In this document: positions 31,008 to 41,023 of the stretch, in pieces
How positions within the stretch are numbered: position 1 is the first letter of the stretch
Layout of the letters: each line of letters begins with the position of its first letter
Origin: Bartonella sp. CM31XJBT
GTDB lineage: Bacteria; Pseudomonadota; Alphaproteobacteria; Rhizobiales; Rhizobiaceae
Length of the DNA stretch: 64,000 nt
Assembly (NCBI RefSeq): GCF_028618555.1
Contig: NZ_JAQITD010000001.1
Coordinates: 248,001 to 312,000, forward strand
Direction: 5' to 3'
Translations under genes and position numbers: made by a program
The notes under the pieces: generated by a model
Told to the model about the DNA's origin: nothing
The model's database searches: none
Seen by the model: only the letters and a program-made list of their open reading frames with translations

Positions 31008-31912
31008 TGGCTTTTTACTCCCTCTACTAAAGCATTGCTAATACGCCCACTCGTGACACGTAATAAATCAATATAAGTGGGTACCTCACCATTTTTCTCA
31101 CTTAAAGAATCAACATAAAGAACACCACCGTATTTAGCCCCTGTTTCTCTGGCAACCTGCTTAGCAGGCGCAGGGGAAATAGTGCTTTCAGAAAAAACTG
31201 CATGAATATTGTATTTGCGAACCATATCAATAACATGCTTGACCTGCTGTGGTGTTCCTTGTTGGTCAGCATTGATGGGCCATAAATAAAGTTCTTTTAG
31301 ATCAAAATCACGTGCCAAATAGCTAAAAGCCCCCTCACTTGTCACAAGCCAACGTTTGTCTTGCGGTACAGCTTCTAATTCAGCCCTAATTGGATCAATC
31401 GTTGCACGAATTTTCTGTTTATAAATTTCAGCATTCTGTTTATAAATTTCAGCATGTTCAGGATCATATTTTACAAAAGCATCGCGAATATTATCAACGT
31501 AAATCAAAGCAGAGGTCGGTGACATCCACGCATGAGGATTAGGTTTACCGCTAAAGGGGCCTTCACCAATTTTAATGGGTACAATACCTTTTGAAACAAC
31601 AACACTTGGAACATCCTTGATATTTTGAAAAAACTTTTCAAACCAAAGCTCTAACTCTAAACCATTCCACAATACAAGGTTAGCTCCCTGAGCACGCATA
31701 AGATCGCGTGGGGTGGGTTGGTATTCATGAATTTCCGCACCTGGTTTTGTAATGGATTCAACATCAGCGGCATCACCTGCTACATTGCGTGCCATATCAG
31801 CAATGATAGTGAATGTCGTAACAGCTTTAAATTTACCAGCACACAAAGCAAAATTGGGTGTAAAAAAAATAACACTTCCAAAAACTATGGTGAAAAACGT
31901 TCTTACGTTCAT
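31004..31912 (-). CDS. sitA: Manganese/iron-binding periplasmic protein (SitA-like)
   Basis: This cluster A-I metal-binding protein delivers metal to SitCD. It is 302 residues long with a signal peptide ending near LCAG (about residues 1-25). The expected ligands are His62 ([13 protein letters not shown]), His127 (PHAWMSP), Glu242 (FSESTISP) and Asp268 (YVDSLS). A zinc-type His-rich loop is absent, favouring Mn or Fe. Residues 154-167 are a tandem duplication ([14 protein letters not shown]) encoded by a perfect 21-bp DNA repeat. The ATG at 31912 begins a proper signal peptide; the frame could open at 31969 but would then run through the operator. Confidence 0.92.
   Translation of the reverse strand: MNVRTFFTIVFGSVIFFTPNFALCAGKFKAVTTFTIIADMARNVAGDAADVESITKPGAEIHEYQPTPRDLMRAQGANLVLWNGLELELWFEKFFQNIKDVPSVVVSKGIVPIKIGEGPFSGKPNPHAWMSPTSALIYVDNIRDAFVKYDPEHAEIYKQNAEIYKQKIRATIDPIRAELEAVPQDKRWLVTSEGAFSYLARDFDLKELYLWPINADQQGTPQQVKHVIDMVRKYNIHAVFSESTISPAPAKQVARETGAKYGGVLYVDSLSEKNGEVPTYIDLLRVTSGRISNALVEGVKSQ
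31414..31455. repeat. 21-bp perfect tandem duplication inside sitA
   Basis: The 21-base unit at 31414-31434 is repeated exactly at 31435-31455, giving a seven-residue in-frame duplication in SitA. Confidence 0.95.
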
Positions 31913-31947
31913 TGGTTTTCTCTTTCCTTTATATGCCTTCTTTTTAT

Positions 31948-31962
31948 TGCAAATAATTTGCA
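31948..31962. promoter_or_regulatory. Mur/Fur-type operator upstream of sitA
   Basis: TGCAAATAATTTGCA is a perfect 7-1-7 palindrome 36 bases upstream of the sitA ATG. The minus strand extends it to AATGATAATGCAAATTATT, close to the classic Fur box. In rhizobia sitABCD is repressed by the Fur-family manganese regulator Mur at palindromes of this type. Function here is inferred from sequence and position. Confidence 0.7.
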
Positions 31963-32133
31963 TTATCATTTAGCAATAGCAGTTATCTTTTACATTTGCA
32001 ATGAAGGATTAAGAGAAAAATAACTTTTCAAAATGTTTAAAAACAGTTTTTTCATATTGAAAAAATTGATGATTTAAGCAGCTTGTTTTGGTAAGGAGGT
32101 CCCCTTTCAAGAAGTTCTATAGCTCTTGAATGC

Positions 32134-32165
32134 CAAACAAAAAGGGAGCACTCAAAGATGCTCCC
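32134..32165 (-). terminator. Intrinsic terminator after pheT
   Basis: On the minus strand GGGAGCA (32165-32159) pairs with TGCTCCC (32150-32144) across an 8-base loop, followed by TTTTTGTTTGG. It lies 37 bases past the pheT stop. Confidence 0.92.
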
Positions 32166-32201
32166 ACTTCATGTAAAATATCTCATAAAAAATGAGAATA
32201 C

Positions 32202-34616
32202 TCAGTAGCGTAAATATGCACCTGTCATTTTGGTAACATTATCCACGATCTTTGAGGCAAGCTTTTCTAAATCTTCATCCGTTAGAGTCCGTTCTATGGG
32301 CTGAATAGTTACTTCAATTGCAACAGATTTTTTATCTTCACCAAAGCTTAAATCTTCAAAAATATCAAAAACCTGCACTGAATGAATAAGTTTTTTATCG
32401 GCTCCACTTGCCGCCCGAATAATAAGAGAAGAGGCAACAGTTTTATCCGCTATAAAGGCAAAATCACGCCGCACCATTTGAAAAGGTGAGAGTTTCAAAG
32501 GAGGACGGCTTTTGGTCGTTTTTTTCTTTGATTCTGGAATTCGGTCTAGAAAAATTTCAAAGCCGCATAAAGGGCCACTGACATCTAACTTTTCTAATGT
32601 AGCAGGATGAAAAACACCAAAAAAACCAAGAATAATCTTTGATCCAAGTTTTATGACACCTGAACGACCAGGATGATACCAATCTGGTGCTCCAACTTCA
32701 ATCTGCACTTTCCCAATATCCATATCACATGCTTCTAAAATAGCTAAAGCATCTGCTTTGGCATCAAAAACATCAACGACGGTTGCATTTCCATTCCAAA
32801 AGCGCCCAGCACCTTTAAATTGCTCTGTTCCGCGACGAATCCCACTAACAACACGGTGTTGTTTATCAGGGGTGTCGCCCTCATAAATACTGGAAACTTC
32901 AAACAAAGCAAGATCGGAAAAACCACGATCAGCATTTCTTTGTGCCGCCATAATCAAACCAGGTAAAAGGGAAGGACGCATCATTGACATATCAGCAGCA
33001 ATAGGATTAACCAATTTAAGCTCTTCTTGACCTCCTCCAAAAGCAAGAGCTTGATTTTCAGAAATAAAAGACCATGTTACCGCTTCTTTCATACCGCGTT
33101 GCACTAAAGCCAAACGTGTAGCACGTGAACGAATTTGTGCGCATGTTACAATCTGATCTTTTTCTTCTACGAAGTTTTCCAAAGGAATAGGTTTAATTTT
33201 ATCTAACCCATAAATTCTCATGATCTCTTCCACCAAATCGGCTTTACCCATAATATCAGGGCGCCATGATGGTACTTTTACCGTAACGATATCTCCTTTT
33301 CCTTCAACAAAAAATCCAAGTTTTGTTAAAATAGAGATGATTTTTTCAGGCTCTATTTCCAAATTTGTTAAACGTTTAATTTCAGAAAAAGGAAAAGCGA
33401 TCTGTTTGATTTCTTGTTGCTGATAGCCAACGATCCTCTTCTTAGATACTTCACCACCACAAAGATGCAAGACCAATTCTGTTGCAATCTCAAGCCCTGT
33501 TTCTATAAAAGCCGGATCAACACCTCGTTCAAATCGATAACGTGCATCACTGATAAGACCTAATGCTCTTCCTGTTTGTGCAATGCTTTGCGCATCCCAA
33601 AGCGCCGATTCAATAATAACGCGATGTGTTGTTTCATCACAACTCGTTCTTTCTCCGCCCATGATACCGGCAATCGAAACAACTCCCTCGTCATCTGCAA
33701 TGACACAATTCTTAGCGCCCAAATGATAGATTTTTCCGTTCAGGGCTTGAAGCTGTTCTCCCTCACGCGCACAACGTACACACAAATTACCTTTAATTTT
33801 ATCTGCATCAAAAACATGGAGTGGACGACCAAGGTCAAAACTGATGTAATTGGTCATATCAACAAGCGCATTAATCGGTCTCAAACCAATTGCATTCAAA
33901 CGCTGTTGCATCCACTGTGGTGATTCGCCATTTTGAACATTGCGTACTTCACGCCAAGCAAAACCTAAACATAATGATGAATCTTGCGAAAAATCTAATG
34001 AAACATTGAGAGGTGTTTCAAAGGAAGGCTCAAATTTTGGTAAAGACAATTCTTTTAATTGTCCGATTCCTGTAGCGGCAAGATCACGGGCAATACCACG
34101 AACACCTGTGCAATCGGAACGATTAGGGGTCAAACCAATATCAATGACCGGATCATCTAAACCAGCATAAGCTGCAAATGAACCTCCAATAGGACTATCT
34201 TCTGGAAGTTCAATAATCCCATCATGCTCATTCGATAATTCAAGCTCTGCTTGTGAACACATCATCCCAAAACTTTCAACACCACGGATTTTTCCTACAG
34301 ATAATGTTACATCAAGTCCTGGAATATAAGTACCTGGTAGTGCCAGAACACCAATAAGACCTGCACGCGCATTTGGTGCTCCACAGACAACTTGAACAGG
34401 TGTGGAAGTCCCTGTATCGACGGACAGAATCTGGAGTTTATCTGCATCAGAATGCTTTATTGCTGTTAAAACTTTTGCAATCACAAAACCTTTTAAAGAA
34501 GATCGATCATCAACGGAGTCAACTTCAAGACCGATAGCTGTTAGTTTCTCACAAATTTCATCCAAAGATGCATTTGTCTCTAAGTGATCTTTTAACCACG
34601 ACAATGTAAATTTCAT
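32202..34616 (-). CDS. pheT: Phenylalanyl-tRNA synthetase beta subunit
   Basis: PheT is the large subunit of the alpha2-beta2 enzyme that charges tRNA-Phe and edits Tyr. The 804-residue product has an N-terminal EMAP/OB tRNA-binding domain (about residues 39-150, [15 protein letters not shown]-like), then B3/B4 editing and B5 domains. The synthetase-like core contains GIMGGE and RFERGVDP, and the C-terminal anticodon-binding FDX-ACB domain covers about residues 710-804. The length is normal. It lies 39 bases downstream of pheS and ends in an intrinsic terminator. Confidence 0.96.
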   Translation of the reverse strand: MKFTLSWLKDHLETNASLDEICEKLTAIGLEVDSVDDRSSLKGFVIAKVLTAIKHSDADKLQILSVDTGTSTPVQVVCGAPNARAGLIGVLALPGTYIPGLDVTLSVGKIRGVESFGMMCSQAELELSNEHDGIIELPEDSPIGGSFAAYAGLDDPVIDIGLTPNRSDCTGVRGIARDLAATGIGQLKELSLPKFEPSFETPLNVSLDFSQDSSLCLGFAWREVRNVQNGESPQWMQQRLNAIGLRPINALVDMTNYISFDLGRPLHVFDADKIKGNLCVRCAREGEQLQALNGKIYHLGAKNCVIADDEGVVSIAGIMGGERTSCDETTHRVIIESALWDAQSIAQTGRALGLISDARYRFERGVDPAFIETGLEIATELVLHLCGGEVSKKRIVGYQQQEIKQIAFPFSEIKRLTNLEIEPEKIISILTKLGFFVEGKGDIVTVKVPSWRPDIMGKADLVEEIMRIYGLDKIKPIPLENFVEEKDQIVTCAQIRSRATRLALVQRGMKEAVTWSFISENQALAFGGGQEELKLVNPIAADMSMMRPSLLPGLIMAAQRNADRGFSDLALFEVSSIYEGDTPDKQHRVVSGIRRGTEQFKGAGRFWNGNATVVDVFDAKADALAILEACDMDIGKVQIEVGAPDWYHPGRSGVIKLGSKIILGFFGVFHPATLEKLDVSGPLCGFEIFLDRIPESKKKTTKSRPPLKLSPFQMVRRDFAFIADKTVASSLIIRAASGADKKLIHSVQVFDIFEDLSFGEDKKSVAIEVTIQPIERTLTDEDLEKLASKIVDNVTKMTGAYLRY

Positions 34617-34655
34617 TTTAAAACCTCACATGAAAGCGATGACTAAGATCACACA

Positions 34656-35732
34656 TTATCTATTAGGAAAAAAAGCAGGCATATCAAAGAAACGAAAGCC
34701 ATAGTGGTCTAACCAACGCAGATCAGCATCAAAAAAAGCCCGCAAATCAGGCATACCGTATTTCAACATGGCAATACGATCAATGCCCATTCCCCATGCA
34801 AAGCCTTGATATTCATCGGGATCTAAGCCAACATTTTTCAACACATGAGGGTGCACCATTCCGCATCCTAAAATTTCCAACCAATCCTGCCCTTCTCCGA
34901 ACTTTACGTCTGAACCAGAACGATCACATTGAATATCCACTTCCATAGATGGCTCGGTAAAAGGGAAAAAAGAGGGACGAAAACGCATTTTTACAGAGGG
35001 AACTTCAAAAAATTCTTTACAAAAGGTTTCATGTAGCCACATCATATGGGCAATGGTGGAGGTTTTATCGATGACAAGACCTTCTACCTGATGGAACATG
35101 GGAGAATGTGTTGCATCCGAATCCATGCGGTAAGTTTTTCCAGGAATAATGATCCGTATCGGTGCTTTTTGTCTTTCTAGTGTGCGAATTTGTACAGGTG
35201 ATGTATGGGTCCGCAATAATTTTCGTTCTCCCATTTTATCAACATCAAAAAAGAAGGTATCATGCATTTCGCGTGCTGGATGCCCTTCAGGAAAATTCAA
35301 TGCCGTAAAATTATAATAGTCTGTTTCAATATCAGGTCCCTCTGCAAGAGAAAAACCCAACTTCGTATAAATGGCAATAATTTCCTCAATCACTTGTGAA
35401 ATAGGATGAATGCGTCCCCGTTCTATAGGTGAAGAGCGAACAGGCAAGGTAACATCAACTGTTTCACGAGAAAGACGGGCATCCATTGCCTGTCTTTTCA
35501 GAAGATCACGCTTTTGCGCCCATAATTCTAAAATACGATTTTTTAATCCATTAAGAACTGGTCCAACTTTATGACGCTCGCCAGCATCCATTTTTCCTAA
35601 TTCTTTTAATTTTTCAGAGATACTACCTTTTTTACCCAATGCTGCAATACGCACTTCTTCAAGAGCTTTTTCATCACCTGCTGCCTCTAAGGCTAAACAA
35701 ATTTCTTGTTCCAGACGCTCAATATCATTCAT
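34656..35732 (-). CDS. pheS: Phenylalanyl-tRNA synthetase alpha subunit
   Basis: PheS is the catalytic subunit of phenylalanyl-tRNA synthetase. The 358-residue product has an N-terminal coiled coil (about residues 1-90), then class II motif 2 ([16 protein letters not shown]) and motif 3 ([13 protein letters not shown]). [10 protein letters not shown] and the HQVEGLV segment mark the active site. It follows rplT after a gap that contains a terminator-like hairpin, so pheST expression may depend on read-through or attenuation. Confidence 0.96.
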   Translation of the reverse strand: MNDIERLEQEICLALEAAGDEKALEEVRIAALGKKGSISEKLKELGKMDAGERHKVGPVLNGLKNRILELWAQKRDLLKRQAMDARLSRETVDVTLPVRSSPIERGRIHPISQVIEEIIAIYTKLGFSLAEGPDIETDYYNFTALNFPEGHPAREMHDTFFFDVDKMGERKLLRTHTSPVQIRTLERQKAPIRIIIPGKTYRMDSDATHSPMFHQVEGLVIDKTSTIAHMMWLHETFCKEFFEVPSVKMRFRPSFFPFTEPSMEVDIQCDRSGSDVKFGEGQDWLEILGCGMVHPHVLKNVGLDPDEYQGFAWGMGIDRIAMLKYGMPDLRAFFDADLRWLDHYGFRFFDMPAFFPNR

Positions 35733-35751
35733 ATTTTTGCCTATTTTTTAA

Positions 35752-35787
35752 TAAAGAAAAACCCGCACTCGCAATAGCCAGCACGGG
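35752..35787 (-). terminator. Terminator/attenuator between rplT and pheS
   Basis: On the minus strand CCCGTGCT (35787-35780) pairs with AGTGCGGG (35769-35762) using two G-U wobbles, followed by TTTTTCTTT. It ends about 20 bases before the pheS ATG. No phenylalanine-rich leader peptide with a start codon was seen between rplT and this hairpin. Confidence 0.7.
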
Positions 35788-35826
35788 ACCTCAAATAAAT
35801 GAATGCTTTAAGAGAACACGACTGGC

Positions 35827-36228
35827 TTATTTGACAGCGCCTTCGAAAGCATTAGGTGTCGTATCTTTTAAATATTCTAAAGCTTTTTTTGCCGAGGCAA
35901 CTAAAGCAGAAAATGCTTCCGCCTCGTGGATTGCTATATCTGAAAGAACTTTACGATCAACTTCAATACCAGCTTTTGATAAGCCATCAATAAAACGTCC
36001 ATAAGTTAAACCTTCTGCACGAACAGCCGCATTAATCCTCTGAATCCACAAAGCACGGAAAGTACGCTTTCTATTTTTGCGATCACGATAAGCGTATTGC
36101 TTTGAACGATCAACCGCTGCTTTAGCTGCACGAATGGTATTTTTACGACGACCGTAAAAACCTTCAGCCTGTTTAAGAACTTTTTTGTGCTTAGCGTGTG
36201 CTGTCACACCTCTTTTCACACGAGCCAT
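35827..36228 (-). CDS. rplT: 50S ribosomal protein L20
   Basis: L20 binds 23S rRNA early in large-subunit assembly. The 133-residue product starts with [28 protein letters not shown]-type basic sequence, followed by [21 protein letters not shown], both strongly conserved. The C-terminus is slightly longer than the 117-120 residues of many bacteria. It is 33 bases downstream of rpmI in the conserved L35-L20 operon. Confidence 0.97.
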   Translation of the reverse strand: MARVKRGVTAHAKHKKVLKQAEGFYGRRKNTIRAAKAAVDRSKQYAYRDRKNRKRTFRALWIQRINAAVRAEGLTYGRFIDGLSKAGIEVDRKVLSDIAIHEAEAFSALVASAKKALEYLKDTTPNAFEGAVK

Positions 36229-36261
36229 ATTATAATCTCCTCAAAATCAAAAGCGTAAGGT

Positions 36262-36465
36262 TTAAATACCATTCGGCAAATAATGCTGAATGACTTTTTT
36301 AGCATCTTGTTCACACAAAACCATTGTTCCACGTGCATCGCGAATAAATTTATTCGAACGCTTAATCATGCCGTGGCGCTTACCGGCAGCTGCTACTTTA
36401 ATTTTGCCTGACGCAGTGATTTTAAACCGCTTTTTAGCGGATGATTTGGTCTTCATCTTGGGCAT
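36262..36465 (-). CDS. rpmI: 50S ribosomal protein L35
   Basis: This 67-residue, very basic ribosomal protein has the conserved start [21 protein letters not shown] and the central [10 protein letters not shown]. It heads the rpmI-rplT pair. The infC gene, often found upstream, is not adjacent here; nth is upstream instead, after a structured leader. Confidence 0.96.
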   Translation of the reverse strand: MPKMKTKSSAKKRFKITASGKIKVAAAGKRHGMIKRSNKFIRDARGTMVLCEQDAKKVIQHYLPNGI

Positions 36466-36512
36466 TTTGCTACTCCGTACATTAATTTATTCAATCAAAA
36501 ATTTTATTCACT

Positions 36513-36571
36513 CAAGCGGACCAACGCTTGAACAAGCATTTAAACAGCCACGGCATGCCCTGCCGGGCGGC
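36513..36571 (-). promoter_or_regulatory. Structured leader of rpmI-rplT
   Basis: Two hairpins precede rpmI on the minus strand. One lies within 36571-36547 and has a CGGCA/TGCCG core (36565-36561 with 36555-36551). The other is a perfect 6-bp stem, CAAGCG/CGCTTG (36530-36525 with 36518-36513). L20 represses its own operon by binding mRNA structures in Escherichia coli and Bacillus. An equivalent role here is inference. Confidence 0.4.
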
Positions 36572-36620
36572 TCTTAAAGACGTTTTCATAAGCTAGTATA
36601 CACAAAATTGCAAGACCGTA

Positions 36621-37361
36621 TTACAAAAAAATCGGCGCTCCATTGCCTTGAAGCTCAACTAAAGGTGCTGGAATTGCATTTGTTTTGATGGCTGCTTTAC
36701 ATAAATCGGCAATAATGCATTGCGTACATTGTGGTTTACGGGCTTGACAAATATAGCGACCATGTAAAATCAGCCAATGATGTGCATGGCGAATATAATG
36801 AACCGGTATAATCTTTAATAATTTTTTCTCAACAATTTCTGGTGTTTTGCCAGGCGCTAAACCAAGACGATTGCTTAAGCGAAAAATATGTGTATCTACT
36901 GCCAATGTAGGTTGACCAAAAGCAACATTCAAGACCACATTAGCCGTTTTGCGCCCTACTCCAGGAAGGGCCATGAGTGCTTCACGCGTATCGGGTACTT
37001 GACCGCCATAATAATCAATTAAATAGTTGCAAAGCGCATAAACATTACGTGCTTTTGCACGCCAAAGACCAATTGAACGGATATGATGTGCTATTTCTTC
37101 TTCTCCTAATGCAACCATTTTTTCCGGTTGATCAGCAAGGCGAAATAATTCTTTTGTCGCTTTATTAACGCTTACATCTGTCGCTTGAGCCGAAAGCACA
37201 ACGGCAACCAAAAGCGTAAAAATATTTGTATAGATAAGATCACTCTTAGGCGCTGGGCGTTGCACAGAAAAACGGCGAAATATTTCTGCAATTTCATTTT
37301 CATTATATAATATACCAGATAAATTTCGCACTTTTGACAATTTTATGGTACGTTGAGGCAT
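36621..37361 (-). CDS. nth: Endonuclease III
   Basis: Nth is a bifunctional DNA glycosylase/AP lyase that removes oxidised pyrimidines in base-excision repair. The 246-residue product has the helix-hairpin-helix ALPGVGRKTANVV with catalytic Lys138, then Asp156 in VDTHIFRL. The C-terminal [4Fe-4S] motif has Cys205, Cys212, Cys215 and Cys221 with the expected C-x6-C-x2-C-x5-C spacing. It is divergent from the hsp20 operon. Confidence 0.96.
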   Translation of the reverse strand: MPQRTIKLSKVRNLSGILYNENEIAEIFRRFSVQRPAPKSDLIYTNIFTLLVAVVLSAQATDVSVNKATKELFRLADQPEKMVALGEEEIAHHIRSIGLWRAKARNVYALCNYLIDYYGGQVPDTREALMALPGVGRKTANVVLNVAFGQPTLAVDTHIFRLSNRLGLAPGKTPEIVEKKLLKIIPVHYIRHAHHWLILHGRYICQARKPQCTQCIIADLCKAAIKTNAIPAPLVELQGNGAPIFL

Positions 37362-37383
37362 TGAACTCTCTTAAATCTTCTCT

Positions 37384-37412
37384 CTTGAAGTTATCATTCA
37401 CGCTCGCCATAT
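37384..37412 (+). promoter_or_regulatory. Sigma-32 type heat-shock promoter
   Basis: CTTGAAG at 37384-37390 and CCATAT at 37407-37412 are separated by 16 bases. They match the alphaproteobacterial RpoH consensus (CTTG in the -35, CCATAT-like -10). They lie about 70 bases before the small heat-shock gene. Confidence 0.75.
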
Positions 37413-37481
37413 GAGAGAAATGCAGCGAACACTTTTATAGAGTGTGGTCAAGTAAAGCCGTTTTAAAGAGGATACTCATGA

Positions 37482-37913
37482 ATGACACATGTGACGCCTT
37501 TCTCCAATCCCTTTCTTTTAGGGTTTGAAACCGTAGAAAAAATATTGCAACGTATCGGTAAAGCTGATGAGGCTTACCCAGCCTATAACATTGAACGTTT
37601 GCATAAAAATGATGATGCAAATCATATCCGGATAACTTTGGCTGTTGCTGGATTTAAGATTAACCATCTTAATATTTTGCTTGATGATAATCAATTGGTT
37701 ATTCATGGTAAACAAACAGACAACCAAAATCATCAATATTTATATCGCGGTATAGCTGCGCGACAATTCCAGCGAACCTTTGTTCTCGCGGAAGGGATGC
37801 ATGTTACAAATGCGGAGTTGAAAAATGGTCTTTTATCAATTAATCTGTATCAACCAAAATTAAAAAAAGAAATAAAACAGATTCCAATTAAAGTCAGTAG
37901 TGGTGAGTCATAA
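37482..37913 (+). CDS. Small heat-shock protein, Hsp20 family
   Basis: This ATP-independent holdase chaperone binds unfolding proteins under stress. It is 143 residues with an alpha-crystallin domain at about residues 40-130. The closing motif of that domain (ELKNGLLSINLYQP) is followed by a short tail with an I-x-I-like KQIPIKV. The N-terminus (FSNPFLLGFETVEKIL) resembles rhizobial HspD/IbpA-type proteins. AGAGGA at 37467-37472 precedes the ATG, and a sigma-32-like promoter lies upstream. It is co-transcribed with the DUF1150 gene. Confidence 0.92.
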   Translation: MTHVTPFSNPFLLGFETVEKILQRIGKADEAYPAYNIERLHKNDDANHIRITLAVAGFKINHLNILLDDNQLVIHGKQTDNQNHQYLYRGIAARQFQRTFVLAEGMHVTNAELKNGLLSINLYQPKLKKEIKQIPIKVSSGES

Positions 37914-37939
37914 AAGTTAAGGCGTAAAGGAACAGTGAA

Positions 37940-38191
37940 ATGGGAGAACATAAACAAAACTTGTCGTTTCAGAACACATCCTACTCTGATGCGGGACAGA
38001 TTGCCTATTTAAAAAAAGTTTGTACAGATGATCTGGCTAAAAACTTTCCAGATCTTCCACCGATGACCCCAGGCATTACGATATGGGCTCTCTTTGGTGA
38101 AACAGGTTATCCTATCATTTTATCCGATGAGCGTTCTATCGCTCTTGCTGGAGCCAATGAGCATGAACTACAAATTGTAACTCTGCACTAG
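37940..38191 (+). CDS. DUF1150 family protein
   Basis: This 83-residue alphaproteobacterial protein of unknown function contains IAYLKKV near the middle and the conserved DUF1150 stretch ALFGETGYPIILSDERSIAL near the end. It lies 26 bases after the hsp20 gene, the usual position for this family. It is therefore probably heat-inducible and perhaps functionally linked to the small heat-shock protein. No catalytic motif is visible. Confidence 0.88.
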   Translation: MGEHKQNLSFQNTSYSDAGQIAYLKKVCTDDLAKNFPDLPPMTPGITIWALFGETGYPIILSDERSIALAGANEHELQIVTLH

Positions 38192-39184
38192 ATTACCTTA
38201 CGAGAAAAAGCTGTACTCTTTTATAAATTCTATCTGTTTTTTCGTAAAGGGTGTAATGTGGGTTATAATGAGATTAAGTATTGATTTATATTCATAATTA
38301 ATTTTTTACAACTGGAATGAGAGTCCCGAATATCATAAGGTTCTCTCATTTGAGATCTTCTTATATTGAAACAATTAAAGTCACTTGCTTTATGTCATAA
38401 GCAGGGAGAGCCATGTGGATAAAAACACTTGAAGAAAGGAATAAAAATATCTCTTTTTAATTGTCTCAATTACCAAAGACATTCACAATATGGGGATGAA
38501 AAAATGTATGATGGTGTCAGTTTTCTTCTTCATAAGTGTGAAGATGTCTCTTATAGATTTATATTATTCACGAGGGCTGTTATACCATTCATGGGCGCTA
38601 TCGTGAAATGGGCTCGAGTTACATTGAAAGATGTCTCTTTAAAATGAGTACATAAAGGCTATACAAGTGTATTTTGTTTGGTGTGTTTTGTTCTTCCTGA
38701 GGGGAGTAGCTCTATTGAAGAGTGTAAAAACAAAAGCATGAGATAATGCGTCATAATTATTTAAAAGATATTTCTATGAATGCGTTTAAAAGGTGTAAAG
38801 CTGAATTGTAAGGAGATGATAGATTTTTACCACGATGCCTTTATATTCTTTCCAAATGAGGCTGTCTTCTTGTTCCAGAAATTACGCAAACAGATAGATG
38901 CAATATACTGACCAAATCTGGCATACAAAAATCTGGAACAGTTCGTTCCACACTGAAGCGTTTTGATATTTGTCTCAAACGTGGACTTGCACAGGGATTA
39001 GATGTTGATTAACAGGTAAGAAAAAAACAAAGGCTTTATGAAAAAGTTTATGCAGAGCTTTTAATTTTGTGCTTCAAATGCCTCAGTACGAGGTATTTTG
39101 CTCTTTTAAATATTAAAGCTCTTGTTTTTATAATGAAGTTACAGCACAACAAGAAAAATGGAATTATTTGAGGGGAAAAAAATA
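38192..39184. other. 0.99 kb gene desert
   Basis: It contains family B repeat copy 3 (about 38270-38560). A block at 38685-38790 has counterparts near 26996 and 50610. A 42-codon stop-bounded stretch at 38885-39013 (ending KRFDICLKRGLAQGLDVD) has no start codon or recognised family. It could be the tail of a decayed gene. Apparent open frames such as 38429-38647 lie inside the repeat and are not conserved. Confidence 0.55.
38270..38560. repeat. Degenerate intergenic repeat, family B copy 3
   Basis: Ordered blocks shared with copies 1 and 2: TATTGATTTATA near 38279, TCTCATTTGAGATC near 38345, TCACTTGCTTTATGTCATAAG near 38380, CATGTGGATAAAAACACTT near 38412, AAGAAAGG near 38432, AAAATATCTCTTTTTAA near 38444, and TGTATGATGGTGTCAG near 38503. 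Confidence 0.5.
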
Positions 39185-41023
39185 ATGCCTTCTTACCGTT
39201 CAAGAATATCAACCCACGGGCGTAATATGGCAGGAGCCCGCGGACTTTGGCGTGCAACAGGGATGAAAGATACTGATTTTGGTAAACCCATTATTGCGAT
39301 TGCGAATTCTTTTACACAATTTGTACCAGGGCATGTCCATTTAAAAGATCTTGGGCAATTAGTCGCACAACAGATAGCTGTTGCCGGTGGTGTTGCGAAA
39401 GAATTTAATACCATTGCTGTAGATGATGGTATTGCGATGGGGCACGATGGAATGCTCTATTCTTTGCCCTCACGTGAAATCATTGCTGATTCTGTAGAGT
39501 ATATGGTTAATGCACATTGTGCGGATGCACTTGTCTGTATTTCTAATTGTGACAAAATTACGCCTGGTATGTTAATGGCTGCTTTACGGTTGAATATTCC
39601 GACAATCTTTGTTTCTGGCGGTCCTATGGAAGCAGGTAAGATTAAATGGAAGGATCAAGATCTAAGGGTTGATTTGGTCGATGCCATGGTTGCAGCAGCT
39701 TCAGAACAAAATTCAGAAGAAGAAGTTGCTGAAATGGAGCGTGCAGCTTGTCCTACATGTGGTTCTTGTTCAGGAATGTTTACGGCCAACTCCATGAATT
39801 GCTTAACGGAAGCATTGGGGCTTTCTCTTCCTGGAAATGGATCAATGTTAGCAACACATGCAGATCGGCGGATGCTTTTCGAAGAAGCTGGAAAACAGAT
39901 TGTTGCATTGGTTAAGCGTTATTATGAAAATGATGATGAAACAGTTTTGCCACGCTCTATTGCTTCACGCAAGGCTTTTGAAAATGCAATGACCGTTGAT
40001 ATTGCCATGGGGGGATCAACCAATACAGTACTGCATCTTTTAGCCGCGGCGCAAGAAGGTGAGGTGGATTTTACCATGACGGATATTGATCATCTTTCAC
40101 GTCGTGTTCCTGTTTTATGTAAGGTTGCTCCTGCTGTTGCAAATGTACATATGGAAGATGTTCATCGCGCTGGTGGTATTATGGGGCTTTTAGGCGAACT
40201 GGATGCGGCGGGACTCATTGATACATCAACTTATACGGTTCATGCAAAAACAATGAAAGAAGCTCTTTACCGCTGGGATGTAAAGCAAACTAATGAGCCA
40301 ACAGTTCGTGCATTTTATCGTGCTGCTCCAGGTGGTATTCCGACACAAACAGCTTTTAGCCAATCTTGTCGCTATGAGACCCTTGATCTTGATCGTGAAA
40401 AAGGTGTGATTCGCAATAGGGAACATGCATATTCACAAGATGGAGGATTGGCAGTTCTTTATGGAAATCTTGCAAAAGATGGCTGTATTGTAAAAACAGC
40501 AGGCGTTGATCAATCAATTTTAACTTTTAAAGGTCCGGCAAGAATTTTTGAAAGCCAAGATTCAGCTGTTTCAGCTATATTAACTGATAAGATTAAAACA
40601 GGTGAAATTGTTTTAATCCGTTATGAAGGTCCACGTGGTGGACCTGGAATGCAAGAAATGCTTTATCCAACGAGTTATCTCAAATCTAAAGGATTAGGCA
40701 AGGTTTGTGCACTTGTTACGGATGGACGTTTTTCAGGAGGAAGTTCAGGGCTTTCGATAGGACATATTTCACCAGAAGCTGCGGAAGGAGGAGAAATTGC
40801 GTTAGTGGAAGAAGGGGATATCATAGAAATTGATATTCCAAATCGTAGAATTCATATGTTGGTGGATGACGTTGAGATGAAGCAGCGCCGTGCTAAGATG
40901 GAAGCAAAAGGAAAAGGCGCTTGGCAACCGATTGAGAAGCGTCAGCGTAAAGTTTCAAAGGCTCTCAAAGCTTATGCAGCGATGACTACATCTGCTTCAA
41001 AAGGTGCAGTACGTAATATTTGA
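39185..41023 (+). CDS. ilvD: Dihydroxy-acid dehydratase
   Basis: IlvD is the Fe-S enzyme of the penultimate step in valine and isoleucine synthesis, also feeding pantothenate. The 612-residue product has the cluster-binding cysteines in [12 protein letters not shown] and [19 protein letters not shown], the [10 protein letters not shown] motif and late GRFSGGSSG. The ATG at 39185, preceded by GAGGGG, begins the conserved [20 protein letters not shown] start at 39158 is less likely. No other branched-chain synthesis gene is in the window, and the gene is flanked by two deserts. Confidence 0.96.
   Translation: MPSYRSRISTHGRNMAGARGLWRATGMKDTDFGKPIIAIANSFTQFVPGHVHLKDLGQLVAQQIAVAGGVAKEFNTIAVDDGIAMGHDGMLYSLPSREIIADSVEYMVNAHCADALVCISNCDKITPGMLMAALRLNIPTIFVSGGPMEAGKIKWKDQDLRVDLVDAMVAAASEQNSEEEVAEMERAACPTCGSCSGMFTANSMNCLTEALGLSLPGNGSMLATHADRRMLFEEAGKQIVALVKRYYENDDETVLPRSIASRKAFENAMTVDIAMGGSTNTVLHLLAAAQEGEVDFTMTDIDHLSRRVPVLCKVAPAVANVHMEDVHRAGGIMGLLGELDAAGLIDTSTYTVHAKTMKEALYRWDVKQTNEPTVRAFYRAAPGGIPTQTAFSQSCRYETLDLDREKGVIRNREHAYSQDGGLAVLYGNLAKDGCIVKTAGVDQSILTFKGPARIFESQDSAVSAILTDKIKTGEIVLIRYEGPRGGPGMQEMLYPTSYLKSKGLGKVCALVTDGRFSGGSSGLSIGHISPEAAEGGEIALVEEGDIIEIDIPNRRIHMLVDDVEMKQRRAKMEAKGKGAWQPIEKRQRKVSKALKAYAAMTTSASKGAVRNI

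Noticed and set aside
38429-38647. 72-codon open frame upstream of ilvD
   Set aside because: Within family B repeat copy 3; the frame is closed in the other copies.
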